From Gibbula magus (lineage: Eukaryota > Mollusca > Gastropoda > Trochida > Trochidae), in the NCBI GenBank assembly GCA_936450465.1, contig OW388296.1:49117750-49181749 (forward strand): a DNA stretch of 64,000 nucleotides. Direction: 5' to 3'. The translations under genes and the position numbers were made by a program. The notes under the pieces were generated by a model. It was not told where the DNA came from. It saw only the letters and a program-made list of their open reading frames with translations, and searched no databases. This document shows, piece after piece, positions 48,601 to 61,400 of this stretch (position 1 is the stretch's first letter; every line of letters starts with the position of its first letter).

Positions 48601-49777
48601 CCTCAAATGCAGCCCTAGTTTACAATTTACTTGTACCAATAGCTTTAACCCCGTGCTCTTGGGACGTGTGTATATACATCTTAGTACCCCTCACATATAC
48701 AAGGTTGTATTTGAGGCCAGGCTTGTATTCGAGGATACACGGTAACAGTCATACCCTTTGTACCACAACATCATACGTCATCTAGGATAAAGATTTAAAA
48801 ATTCAAAAATTGTTTTGTTTCGTCTCCAGGAAGTGAATATCAGCTGTCAAATATCAACTTCGACCATCAAATCAAATCAAATTTCATGTGCATAATGTCC
48901 CGTCCTCGGCCCTATGCCTTCTCGATATCTTTAGTCCTCTGGTATTATTTCTAAACTTATATCAGCACTTTACATTGGCAGGTACCTAATTTACCGTCTT
49001 CGGACCTATGCCTTCTCGATATCTTTAGTCCTCAAGAATTATTTTCTAAGCAGTACCATACATTGGCAGGTACCTAATGTCCCGTCTTCGGACCTATGCC
49101 TTCTCGATATCTTTAGTCCTCAAGAATTATTTCTAAGCAGTAATATAAATTCTTTGCATTGGCAGGTACCTAATGTCCCGTCTTCGGACCTATGCCTTCT
49201 TGATATATTAAGTCCTCTGGTATTATTTCTAAGCAGTAATATAAATTCTTTGCATTGGCAGGTACCTAATGTCCCGTCTTCGGACCTATGCCTTCTCGAT
49301 ATATTAAGTCCTCTGGTATTATTTCTAAGCAGTAATATCAGCACCTTACATTGGCAGGTACCTAATTTACCGTCCTCGGACCTATGCCTTCTCGATATCT
49401 TTAGTCCTCAAGAATTATTTTCTAAGCAGTATTATACATTGGCAGATACCTAATGTCTCGTCCTCGGTCCTATGCCTTTTCGATATATTTAGTCCTCTAG
49501 TATGTTATCTAAGCAGTAATATGAACTCCTTACATTGACAGGTACCTCGGTGTGGCGTCCTCGGCGCTGTCGCTCCATGACGACTCGTGCAACACGATAC
49601 CCGGTCTCGTGGTCCAACAACAAGAGGTGTGTCGAAAGAACCCCCAGTCCCTCGTGTGTATCAGTGAAGGAGCCAGGAGGGGCATACTCGAGTGTCAAAA
49701 ACAGTTCCAGTTCGAGAGGTGGAACTGCACCGCTAAGATCAGAAACAATACAGTATTTCAGACAGTTCTCAAAAGAG
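42530..49777 (+). CDS. Wnt16: Wnt16, exons 1 and 2 (5' part of the gene)
   Basis: Joined exons 42530-42624 and 49542-49777 give 110 residues of a secreted lipid-modified Wnt ligand for Frizzled receptors. Residues 1 to about 28 are a signal peptide with the core AFFLLYLTV. The junction WMYLGVAS parallels WMWLGIAS of vertebrate WNT16. EGARRGILECQKQF and ERWNC fit Wnt16 best; Wnt7 is the main alternative. Cysteines fall at 48, 62, 83 and 94 as in Wnts, with an extra one at 71. Glycosylation sequons are N93 (NCT) and N100 (NNT). The later exons, with the acylated serine and the cysteine-rich C-terminus, were not found before 64000, so they probably lie to the right. Confidence 0.88.
42625..48147. 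other. Wnt16 intron 1, mostly featureless
   Basis: AT-rich, with a short (TG)n run at 43441-43457 and no supported gene. The short frames seen have no motifs. Confidence 0.5.
48148..48253. repeat. Perfect 106-bp palindrome without spacer
   Basis: All 53 bases on one side of the centre (48200/48201, GAGTG|CACTC) are complemented on the other. Each arm contains TCTATGGATAGTCAACTTCT and TTATTG, closely matching the Penelope-like terminus at 31670-31690. It lies in Wnt16 intron 1. It is either a foldback insertion of two element ends or an assembly artefact. Confidence 0.92.
48670..48746. repeat. Degenerate end of the 1551-type MITE
   Basis: GGTTGTATTTGAGGCCAGGC and GAGGATACACGGTA match the right end of the element at 1551-1965. 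No opposite end was seen. Confidence 0.45.
48880..49541 (+). repeat. Tandem repeat (88-97 bp) containing copies of the Wnt16 exon 2 acceptor
   Basis: CATTGGCAGGTACCTAAT occurs near 48972, 49060, 49156, 49251, 49347 and 49436 (the last as GGCAGATACC). Each copy is followed by a CGTC(T/C)TCGG stretch and CTATGCCTTCTCGATAT. The last period runs into the real exon, which begins CATTGACAG|GTACCTCGG and then CGTCCTCGG. The units therefore resemble the intron-exon border itself, repeated upstream. Confidence 0.85.
49542..49777 (+). CDS. Wnt16: Wnt16 coding exon 2
   Basis: The acceptor TACATTGACAG precedes G|TACCTCGGTGTGGCG. The exon encodes CNTIPGLVVQQQEVCRKNP and the Wnt core ECQKQFQFERWNCT, ending LKR plus G at the donor GTGAGT (49778). 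Its GC-rich third positions contrast with the surrounding intron. The phase-1 end after ..KRG is the usual Wnt boundary before the (S/T)RE segment. Confidence 0.92.
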
Positions 49778-51365
<1,588 letters not shown>

Positions 51366-52479
51366 TCCAATCCCCTGACTACTTCCTTCATTTCTCTCAA
51401 CATGAAGCTGACACATATTTACTATAGTATGAACCATCAAAATGCTGTGTTCTGTTAGAATGTGGAGAAAAGGTAGTTCAATTGGTGTGGCGGACTAGTA
51501 CTTATAACATTTAGACTCTGAAATACGTTTGTGTCTGTAAAATTTAAAAATTTAAAAAAAATTAAAATAAAATGTAGGCCCTGAGATGTGTTCATTCCCT
51601 ATTGGAGCTCTTGTTGTAGACTTGCCTAGGCCCTTAAAAATAAAGGGTCTGAATGACAAACTAATGGAATTGGTGACAGTTGTGAATGTGCAGATATGAA
51701 CGAGACTGTCACATGGTCATCAAGCTAGAATAGTTTCTCATGATTTTTTTGTTTATGGATCATGCACGATTTAAGTTAAAGAAAAATCGCCAATGTTACA
51801 GAAAATTTTCAACCGCTATTTGAGAAATATGCTGTTAAACAATGTAATTGTAATAATGTTTTGAGTGAATCATTTGTTCTCTTTATACATATACTCTCCA
51901 GTCTCTTTCAAATCCAAAAGGAGACGGTTATTTTTAATAGTATACGTACGGAATTTAACATTTAAATTGCTCTGCCGATTGTTTTAGTTAAACACTATAC
52001 TAGAAAACTGATGTTTTAATCTGGGGAAATAAAGTTTGAAGAAAACAGATAAATACAGACAGTACGTGCATTCGAAATAAAATGCCGAGAACTTATAAAA
52101 TTAAAATGTAAAAGAAAACCTTCCATTTTATAAGAACAAGAACTTATGTAGTCTCAAATCCAAATGTTGAAGTTAAACATGTCAAAAGCAAACGTCAAAG
52201 TTAAAATGAAGATAAGAAACGTTTGTTTTTTTCTGAGAGAAAGAACTGCTCCCTGTCTCCAATCCTTCGCTGCCATATGTTTAACTACCTGGACTCAGTG
52301 ATGGATTGAGTGAGGAGTGACCTCAGTGGGTGGCTACTGATCTGACTCAGTGTCTGGACTGATGAGACTTGGATAATGTGTATTGGTCATCTAGTACTGT
52401 CATCACTCACCTTACTATTGATAGGGATGACTCGGGGTTCCTGCAGTTAATGGATGACTAGCTTTTATTGGGGATGCCT

Positions 52480-53400
52480 AAGGATGACTAGCTATTGTTT
52501 AAAATGACGTTGGAGTTCCTTTTGGTTGAGAATGAGGATAAAGATGTATGTAGGCCGACAATTAGACATTCTCTTCCCATATAGGTTACTCGATAGAACG
52601 AAAGAAACTCTGAAGGACTAACCTATGTGGAAAGAGAATGTAGTTAAGGATGGCTAGTTATTGTTTAGGATGACTTTGGGGTTCCTTTTGTTAAGGATGG
52701 CTACCTATCGTTAAGAATGAGGATTAAGATGTATATATGTAGGCCTACAGTTAGGTATTCTCTTCCAATATAGGTTTATCCCTTCAGATACTTTATAGAA
52801 CAATAGAAAGTGTGAGGGACTAACCGTTGTGGGAAGAGAATGTAGTTAAGGATGGCTAGTTATTGTTTAAGATGACTTTGGGGTTCCTTTAGTTAGGGAT
52901 GGCTACCTATCGTCATAATGAGGATTAAGATGTATATATGTAGGCCTACAGTTAGGTATCCTCTTCCCATATAGATTACTCCCTTCAGATAGTCTATAGA
53001 ACGAAAGAAACTCTGAAGGACTAACCTATGTGGAAAGAGAATGTAGTTAAGGATGGCTAGTTATTGTTTAAGATGACTTTGGGGTTCCTTTAGTTAGGGA
53101 TGGCTACCTATCGTCATAATGAGGATTAAGATGTATATATGTAGGCCTACAGTTAGGTATCCTCTTCCCATATAGATTACTCCCTTCAGATAGTCTATAG
53201 AACGAAAGAAACTCTGAAGGACTAACCTATGTGGAAAGAGAATGTAGTTAAGGATGGCTAGTTATTGTTTAGGATGACTTTGGGGTTCCTTTTGTTAAGG
53301 ATGGCTACCTATCGTTAAGAAGAGGATTAAGATAGTTAGGCATTCTCTTCCCATAAAAGTTACTCCCTTCAGATATTCTATCGTAACGATAGAATGACTT
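52480..53400. repeat. About 196-206-bp tandem repeat, each unit holding a foldback
   Basis: GTAGTTAAGGATGGCTAGTT recurs near 52641, 52847, 53043 and 53239. Inside each unit ATTCTCTTCCCATATAGGTT is followed about 60 bp later by its inverse, AACCTATGTGGAAAGAGAAT. CCTTCAGA and TCTGAAGG lie nested between them. The first and last units are partial. 53401-55009 has no other feature. Confidence 0.85.
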
Positions 53401-55009
53401 TGTTTTTTTTTAGATTTCTTTGGTTCAGGGTGAAAAGCTATTCTTAAGGATGACTTTGAGAGTCCTATAGTTAAGGATGACTCGGGGATTCCTTTAAGAT
53501 TTCCTCTAAGTATTTATATATTTTTGAAGGCAGTTAGGCAGCCTCTTGGTAAAACCAGGAATGCATAGTGGATCGTCTTGAAGAGTATCCTTATTTCCCA
53601 TGACAGAAACAGAAGTACATATACATTTCTTTCATTTCAACAACAAATGTATAGTTGTGCAATTTCTTGTTGTAGAGTGGTTTATGTCGCTTGTATAATT
53701 GATTTACACATGTACTGGGCATCTCTAATACATCTTATACAATTAATCGTAAATATTAATATAAAGCATTTTCAATTCATGTCTTTAAATTTGTTTTAAA
53801 CATCGTTTGGGTAAACTACTTAGATAAACTACTGAAGACATCTCCTTCAAAGATCATAAAGAACATGTACATGTCAAGCAAGTTTTAAAATTATAAAATA
53901 AAAAAACTATATAAAAAATTATATTGGTACATAAATACATAATTGCTTCGTGAGATGTTCAAACACTATTCATCTCCCTTACAGCCATACACGTTTAAAA
54001 CCAATAACGTTACAGAAAACAACAGTATTGGCTTAGTGACATATTTCAACACTTTTCTAAATCTATACCATATCACACTTAACTTAGGATTTTGTGCAGT
54101 CACACAAAGCAACTGTTGGTATTTTGTGTTTCATTTCAAAGATAAATATCATCTGAATGATGATTTGATATATTGGCATGTGAACTATACTAACAGCACG
54201 TGCACATTCTACTGTGGTTACTCACCTATTTACAACCACGTGTATATGTTGTTGCATGTTTTATGATGATTGTTACATACACCGCAGCTGGTTCTGTGGT
54301 TTTCATCTTTTAGTAGGCTTTGAGGTTGATGCTGTTTACAAACTTCAAAATAGTCTAGTGACGTTGGCTGTAGTTGTGAATCTGTGTAGAAGTAGAGTAG
54401 AAATGTAGTAGAAAAAGCTTTGGCAACATATTGAAATTAATAAGTAAATGGCTAAACACGAAATTATATTGTTATTATTGATAAAATGACGGATATCAAT
54501 ACATTTATGAATTCTTATATTTGTTAATCATCAATAAATTGAATAGGTTAAAACTTAAAACTTGAAATTTGTTCTTAATTTGTTATTTGTACTTGTTTCA
54601 AAATAACGAATCGAATTATGCCATTAACTGCCTAATAATAGCATTTGTCATCACCAAAATACAAACGACATCCAGGACTTGATCTTTTCGGCCTTGCAGC
54701 GTATGCTTGTCAAATTTATTTTACCCATATTCTCATTTCAAACATAACATATAAAGGATTCTAATCGTAGTCATATGTATCGATATTTTATGATTGAGGT
54801 TGAATATTTCTTAACAAATATTCATTGTTAATATATCGAAATTATAATTACATGTATATAAACACCTCCCGAATCAGTCTTACATTTAGTCTCTTATATG
54901 AATTCAAAATTTTTTTAAAAGGAAAATAAAATAGGAGCCCCTGAAATGTGTTAATGAAGTGACTAACAATGAGAATACATTCCGATGAATGTGTGATAAT
55001 TCTCATATT

Positions 55010-55670
55010 TCCTTCTTCAATTCTTCAGTGTGAAGATATTGTAATTAATTGTGAATATACCATAGTTCTAGTTCAAGTTCAACATATTGTAATCCACTTT
55101 AAATATACCATAGTTCTAGTTCAATGTCAACATATTGTAATTCACTGTTAATATATACCACAGTTCTAGTTCAATGTTAACAGTAATTTATTGTAAATAT
55201 ACCACAATTCTAGTTCAATGCAAACATATTGTAATTCACTGTAAATATATCAAAAGTCTAGTTCAATGTGAACATATTGTAACACACTGTAAATATACCA
55301 CAGTTCTAGTTCAATGTAAACATATTGTAATTCACTGTAAATATACCACAGTTCTAGTTCAATGTAAACATATTGTAATTCACTGTAAATATACCACAGT
55401 TCTAGTTCAATGTAAACATATTGTAATTCACTGTAAATATACCACAGTTCCAGATCAATGTAAACATTTAATTTTGTAATTCACTGTAAATATACCACAA
55501 TTTTAGTTCAATGTCAACATATTGTAATTCACTGTTAATATACCACAATTTTAGTTCAATGTCAACATATTGTAATTCACTGTAAATATACCACAATTCT
55601 AGTTCAATGTAAACATATTGTAATCCACTGTAAATATATCACAAGTCTTGTTCAATGTGAACATATTGTA
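55010..55670. repeat. 48-bp tandem repeat, about 13 copies
   Basis: The unit runs CACAGTTCTAGTTCAATGTA then AACATATTGTAATTCACTGT then AAATATAC. As 48 is a multiple of three, it creates a false 16-residue periodic frame. Confidence 0.93.
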
Positions 55671-55679
55671 ATTCAAACT

Positions 55680-56250
55680 CTGCAGTGAGCCTGATATGAC
55701 CCGTCCTGTTACGTAAATCGATGTTTTAACGCTGATGAATGCGAGTTGCCGTCTGCTTTGATGTCGTCTGCTTCGCGCTGTATCGCGAGACTTGTGAAGA
55801 ACACGCGAGAGGTTAATGTCTGTCCTCTTCCCTTTTTCTCCCCTCACTATTGCTAAGCGTCCGACCCGTCGCAAAAAAATCCCCGTCTTTGGCAAGCTTT
55901 TGTCCTGTCCTGTGTGTGTGCAAAGCAGATAGATTAGGAATTCCGCTCCAAATCTTGAGTTTGAAGCTATCCCATTCAAGAGGAGAGCGAACGGGTGTAT
56001 TTACTGAATTCAGTTGAAGAATACACAGGGCAGTGGTATGTATTCGTGACGATCAGAGAAGACGACCTCGGGGGATTTGTCTCCAGAATTAAGGCAATTT
56101 GTCGTGAAATACGGGTGTGTATGGGGAGTAGTATCCACAGGAGTAACGCTGGGCGTTATTGGGCGGGGTAGACGTGACTGGGACAAGGGTGCTCTCTGAG
56201 TCTGATCCTTTTAACCATCGGAACGGGGAAGAAGGTAAACAAGGGACAAA
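55680..56250. promoter_or_regulatory. GC-richer block in Wnt16 intron 2, candidate regulatory
   Basis: The block is CpG-containing and without repeats, set between AT-rich stretches (for example TCGCGCTGTATCGCGAGA and GGGCGTTATTGGGCGGGG). No credible exon was found. A second similar block at 56900-57250 holds TGTTTGC and GTAAATG forkhead-like sites. Composition is the only evidence. Confidence 0.25.
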
Positions 56251-57448
56251 ATGACAGCACTCGGGTAGAGGATGAGTATAACTGGAGAGGCAATGAAGAC
56301 GTCATTGGGTGTGGTGATCAGGAAAACTGACTAAGTTTAAGTTCCTGAAATATTTTTATTTCAACGAACGCAAAACGTTTACAATGCTTCTTTGTTTTAC
56401 TTTAATGGCTTGCAATTTTATAATCATACAACTAAACTTTAAAATGAAAAATCACTATGCTGAGGGGGAATAAGATTCGAGATTTATTTCATAAGCGAAC
56501 CCCTGACAAAATCCTTAAATTTTAGAGTTGAAGGATTCGAGAATTATTCCAGATTTTAATAGCTTCTCCTTCTTTCTGGAGTGGGATAGACAGTTTGAGT
56601 CCTAACTGCGTGTTAACTTGTGAGGTTTGTATAAAAAAGAGAACTCTGACTTAGGGAAATATTGTTTGAAGAACAACTGAGTTAAGCATTGTTTAAAAGT
56701 AAGCCAGAACGTTATGATGATGGCGTTATTCGGAATTGTTGGAAAGTCTAGACGTGGTACAGACAAACTACAGTGTGGAATCATCGAATAGCTTTCTTGA
56801 CTGTAGCACTTTGATGTAACACTGCAAATATATAAGATATGTTAATTAAGAAAATTGGTCAATCAACGTCTCAATTCACATGTTTCAATTAACACATCCT
56901 ACTACCATCGTCGTCTTGAGTCAGGATATGAGTGTGGGATGGCGAACACACTGTGAACAACTTTTCAGGTGAAAGTCAATTAACATGAACCCATCTTACG
57001 CGTAGTTACGACGACAATGCCCTTAGGCTAAGTTACACGAAGGCGTGGCTCCGTGAAAGGGATATGTTGTGTTTGCAAATTGAGAGGCATCGTAAATGTT
57101 TGCCGAAATCATTTGTGTCTAATTCATTGCAGTTTGCACAAGGAAGCGTCCAAATAGCAGCGAAGGGACTTATAGCTGACTCCCATTGCTCCCGTTACGA
57201 GGCGTCAGTCGAGTTCAGATTGATTCAATATTGACTGTGTGTTGTCTGGTAGTATTTCATTTAGAAAGTAATGTTGTTCGATATTGATCACAATGCCTAT
57301 ACCATATCTTAGCGATTGTTGATAAGTATGTTATTAAGTGAGTTACTCAAAATCATTCAAATAAATCTTTACGATTTACGATAAAATGGAATTTTAAATC
57401 GTTGTACGTTATTTAAATGTATTTCATGAAAACGAATGTTCTTTATAA

Positions 57449-57600
57449 TTTTCTCTCTCTCTCTCTCATTCACTCTCTATCTCCCCTTTTCACCCTATCT
57501 CACTCACTCTATCACTCTTTCTCTATCTCCTGTCTGTCTCACTGTCTTTATATCTCACTGTCTTTTTATCTCACTGTCTCTCGCATTTCCCTACTTCTGA
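57449..57600. repeat. CT-rich low-complexity tract
   Basis: TCTCTC and CTCACTCTAT runs, pyrimidine-only over long stretches. 57601-58459 has no feature. Confidence 0.9.
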
Positions 57601-58459
57601 TCTGCAAAGTTCAAGTCCTGGAGGAGCTAAAGACAACCACTCACTGTTAAAGGTAAACTTCAAAAGGAAGTTCACCACTGACCAATAACGATGACACAAG
57701 TGATGTAATACATGTCCCGCCCATCGAGAGCACCTCTCATCTACACCTGCCATTATTATTCCACTTCTCAACAAGTCCTTCCCTTCTCCAATGCAGCTCG
57801 ATCTGTCTTCACCAAACCTCATCCCAATCCACTTTGCTATTTACGCATTTCATCCCTGTCGGGGTCTTCAAAATGCCATCACGAATGTTCAATATGATAA
57901 AGTTACGGAAACGTGAATATTTTGAAAACAGTAGCGACTGCAGACATATCGGCTTTCACTGTATCTCTTTTCTCTCCCCACATTATGTCTCTAACTGTGT
58001 GATGCTCTTACCAGATCCTTTCCGTAGATACCTGCTCGCTGCCGACTCACGCTCAGTCTCCTTACATAATATTTTAACACAGGTTTACTTTTAAAAGAGA
58101 AGGAATATAGATTTTTGTTTTTAAAATGACAAAATGTAAACGTAATTGGTAAATGGTTGTGTGTAGTCTTTGAAGAACATGAATTAAAGTTGATTTAGAT
58201 AATGACCTACATGGTTGATTAATGACCGTCTCAGGGAGCTCAACTGAAGAATTTTCAGGAGCATCCTGATGGTCAATGTTGAAGTATATATTAGTCATTT
58301 TAATACTTAATTATTGAATATGTCTGAACTCTGTGTATTTGATTTCCTTAAACCATGGAGAGAATGATGCACACATTTCTGATTTTAAGTTTTGCATGGT
58401 ATCTCATGTTGTTGCATGGATGAAATCAAGAAGGCTTGGTGTATTCAGTTAAATCTTAA

Positions 58460-59040
58460 GGATCTCTCCACCTTTGGTACTGTAAACATTATTGGATAAT
58501 ACAAATTCAAGGACTGGGATAGAGTCTACCTCGTTTACAGTAGGAACGCTCCCCGGAAGTGCGGGGGTACTGGTGCAAGGGGGCACCCGGCGTTGGTTTA
58601 AATGTTCGCATGGTTTTCTCATATCGTGTACAGAATCAATGGTATTTAAGTTGTCAGTATCTATCCACCTTTGGTATAGTAGACGTCATTGGTAAAAAAT
58701 GGTTCAGACTGCGATAGAGTCTACCTCGTTTACAGTAGGAACGCTCCCAAGATGTGCGGGGTACCATTGTGAGGGTACCCTGCGTTGGTTAAAAGGTGTG
58801 CATGCTTTTCTCATGTTGTATCAGAGACCTTTATATTAAGGTCTCTGGTTGTATGTCAGAAGGCTTGGTGTATTGATTTTAATTCAATTTTAAGGATCAT
58901 CCCACCTTTGGTATTACAGACATCATTGTAATAATGATTCAGAGACTTCGAGGAAGTCTACCTCGTTTACAGTAGGAACGATCCCCAGATGTGCGGGGGT
59001 AGGAGAGTGAGGGGTACCCGGCGTTAACTGCCTGCACGTG
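58460..59040. repeat. Three diverged tandem units of about 195-240 bp
   Basis: AGTCTACCTCGTTTACAGTA and GGAACG(C/A)TCCCC..TGCGGGG recur near 58525, 58720 and 58957. Each unit starts with CCACCTTTGGTA and ends with a (G/C)GCGTT motif. 59041-59639 has no feature. Confidence 0.8.
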
Positions 59041-59639
59041 TAAACGCAGCAACCCAACTCCTAGTTGACCCCACATTGTACGGCGTGTTACCCACCCCGC
59101 CGGGACCAGAGGGTCAACATTCTAAAGAAACTTAGCATAGAGGTGTATGTTGCCAGACAAATGGTGGCCCTTTGAGCACTGCGAATACTTGTTAACAACG
59201 ATTTGGAAATGTTGCGTGATCAGAATCCGTTGTGACTGTCAAAGAGGATGTTAAACTGACATTCGTGTAGTTCCGTAACGTTGTTTGAGGTATTAAAATG
59301 TTTCTGTCGAAAACATTGGTTATAATATTCTCAAAATATGGCTAGGAATTGTATCAACACCAATGAGATGTGAAGTTGGAATTACTAATTGAAAATGAAA
59401 TTCATTTTTAATAACAGTAACTATGCTGAGAACTAGAAACATCAGTTTGAATTATTATTCGATTTGACGGTTTTTTATTTTTAATTAAAGAAATTTCAAG
59501 TGAGATGAAATTGTAGTGAATGATGAAATATCGAGGATGGTTTGCAGTATGACAATAACAATATGGGTGATATAACTTAGATTATATTTGAGATTTCACT
59601 AATTGAAAGGGAACAGATTCGTGTACTTTATTTTCGTGA

Positions 59640-59740
59640 AGAGTCCCTTTTGGGATTCGAACCCATACCCTCGAAGTCAACCACCAGCACTGACTGTACC
59701 AACCTACTCGGCAACCATGGCCTTCTTACATTTGGTTTAG
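59640..59740 (-). repeat. tRNA-derived SINE fragment
   Basis: The plus strand reads GGGATTCGAACCCATACCCT then CCAGCACTGACTGTACCAAC then CTTACATTTGG. This matches 2255-2355 in order and strand. 59741-60749 has no feature. Confidence 0.6.
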
Positions 59741-60749
59741 ATGGAACGGTTTTCATTGTAAGAACTTTCTTCATTACATTTATAAAGCAATTTAAGATGT
59801 GTGTAGGTAATACTAATATTCATGATTAAAGAGATCGATGACTCACTGAACATAAACTATCTAAAGGTAGAAACTATTCACAGTATATATCCAACATCTA
59901 CTGTATAACGTATATACAGTCGTATCTGTTCACCATCGCGTGTATCTTAGTGCAAATATCATGTACATTGGCTTTCATTGTAACATCAATTGATACAATT
60001 ACATCAAATACAATGACAATGAATCACCCTATATCCACGTGTAAAAAATCATTCTCAAACTTACCGTGTGATGTTTTGCATGTTTTCGAAATTTGGCAAA
60101 ATGAAATAAAATTTTAAAATTAAAACTTTTAAATTTATCTTTTTAATTAAGGTTCTCATAACGATTAAATGAGAAGAAAAATTTATCACAAATGCATTGA
60201 CTGAGTATAATGGTAAATACATGATGCATGTTTAACCCAGTTTTTCACTTACTAGATATTTCACACTGTAGTTTAGAAAAGATTGACTCCTGGTCACTTC
60301 AAATCTGTAACTGTTTACTTATTGTACATTCAACTGTCTTCATATAAGTAAATGCAAACTGACCGGTCTAGTTTTCGAGTAGATACGATGCTTCAAAGTA
60401 TTCCCAAATTACTTGATATTTTCACTAAATTACAAAAGTACGTGAACAAACTTTCGGGATGCAGTTGTATTTGGCAGTATGGCCTACACCAGACTAAAAC
60501 ATAATTTATGGAATATATTTCTATTTTTGAAATTTATAAACGCTGATGGTGTTTATTGTGATGTTCAAATAACGTTTCACTTGCCTAGGAGGACTATGGT
60601 AAAATACACATGTACAAATTTAGTTATGATTAAGAAATGTTTTCCCTTGGAACAGGGTGACAGAGCAAACTACAGAATATACTCAATAATATTATCTCGT
60701 TCATGGGCCGAAGTATATTTATGTTGATGCTAAAGGTTAAAGAACAACT

Positions 60750-61400
60750 TATGATTTTGGTGTAAAGTAAGTTTATTGTATAACAATTATATAAAGTTAA
60801 AGCTACAACGTATAATGTTTAGGTCTACATGAAGAATACTTATGGTATAACGTACGTTAAATGTATAACGTATGTTAACGGTATAAAGAAAAGTTATTGT
60901 ACAATGTATGCTTATGGTAAACGAATAGTGTAACGTATGTTTAGGTCTACATAAAGAATAATTATGGTATAACGTACGTTAAATGTATAACGTATGTTAA
61001 AGGTATAAAGAAAAGTTATTGTACAATGTATGCTTATGGTAAACGAATAGTGTAACGTATGTTTAGGTCTACATAAAGAATACTTATGGTATAACGTACG
61101 TTAAATGTATAACGTATGTTAAAGGTATAAAGAAAAGTTATTGTACAATGTATGCTTATGGTAAACGAATAGTGTAACGTATGTTTAGGTCTACATAAAG
61201 AATAGTTTAAGGTATAAAGCATGCATGTTTAAGGTATAAAAAGTAGTTAAGATATAACGTATGTTTAAGGTATAAAGCATGTTTAAGGTATAACAAGTAG
61301 TTATGGTATAACGTATGTTTAAGATAAAAAGCATGTTTAAGGTATAAACAGTAGTTAAGATATAACGTATGTTTAAGGTATAAAGTATGTTTAAAGAATA
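60750..61400. repeat. 121-bp tandem repeat followed by shorter related units
   Basis: GTTTAGGTCTACATAAAGAA recurs near 60819, 60939, 61060 and 61181, with GGTATAACGTACGTTAAATG between. From 61200 the period shortens to AAGGTATAAAGCATGTTT units. The last copies of the long unit are nearly identical. Confidence 0.9.

Noticed and set aside
49154..49453. 99-residue frame before Wnt16 exon 2
   Set aside because: It follows the tandem decoy units; the real exon is in a different context and has Wnt homology.
55174..55479. 101-residue frame with a 16-residue period
   Set aside because: Explained by the 48-bp tandem repeat.
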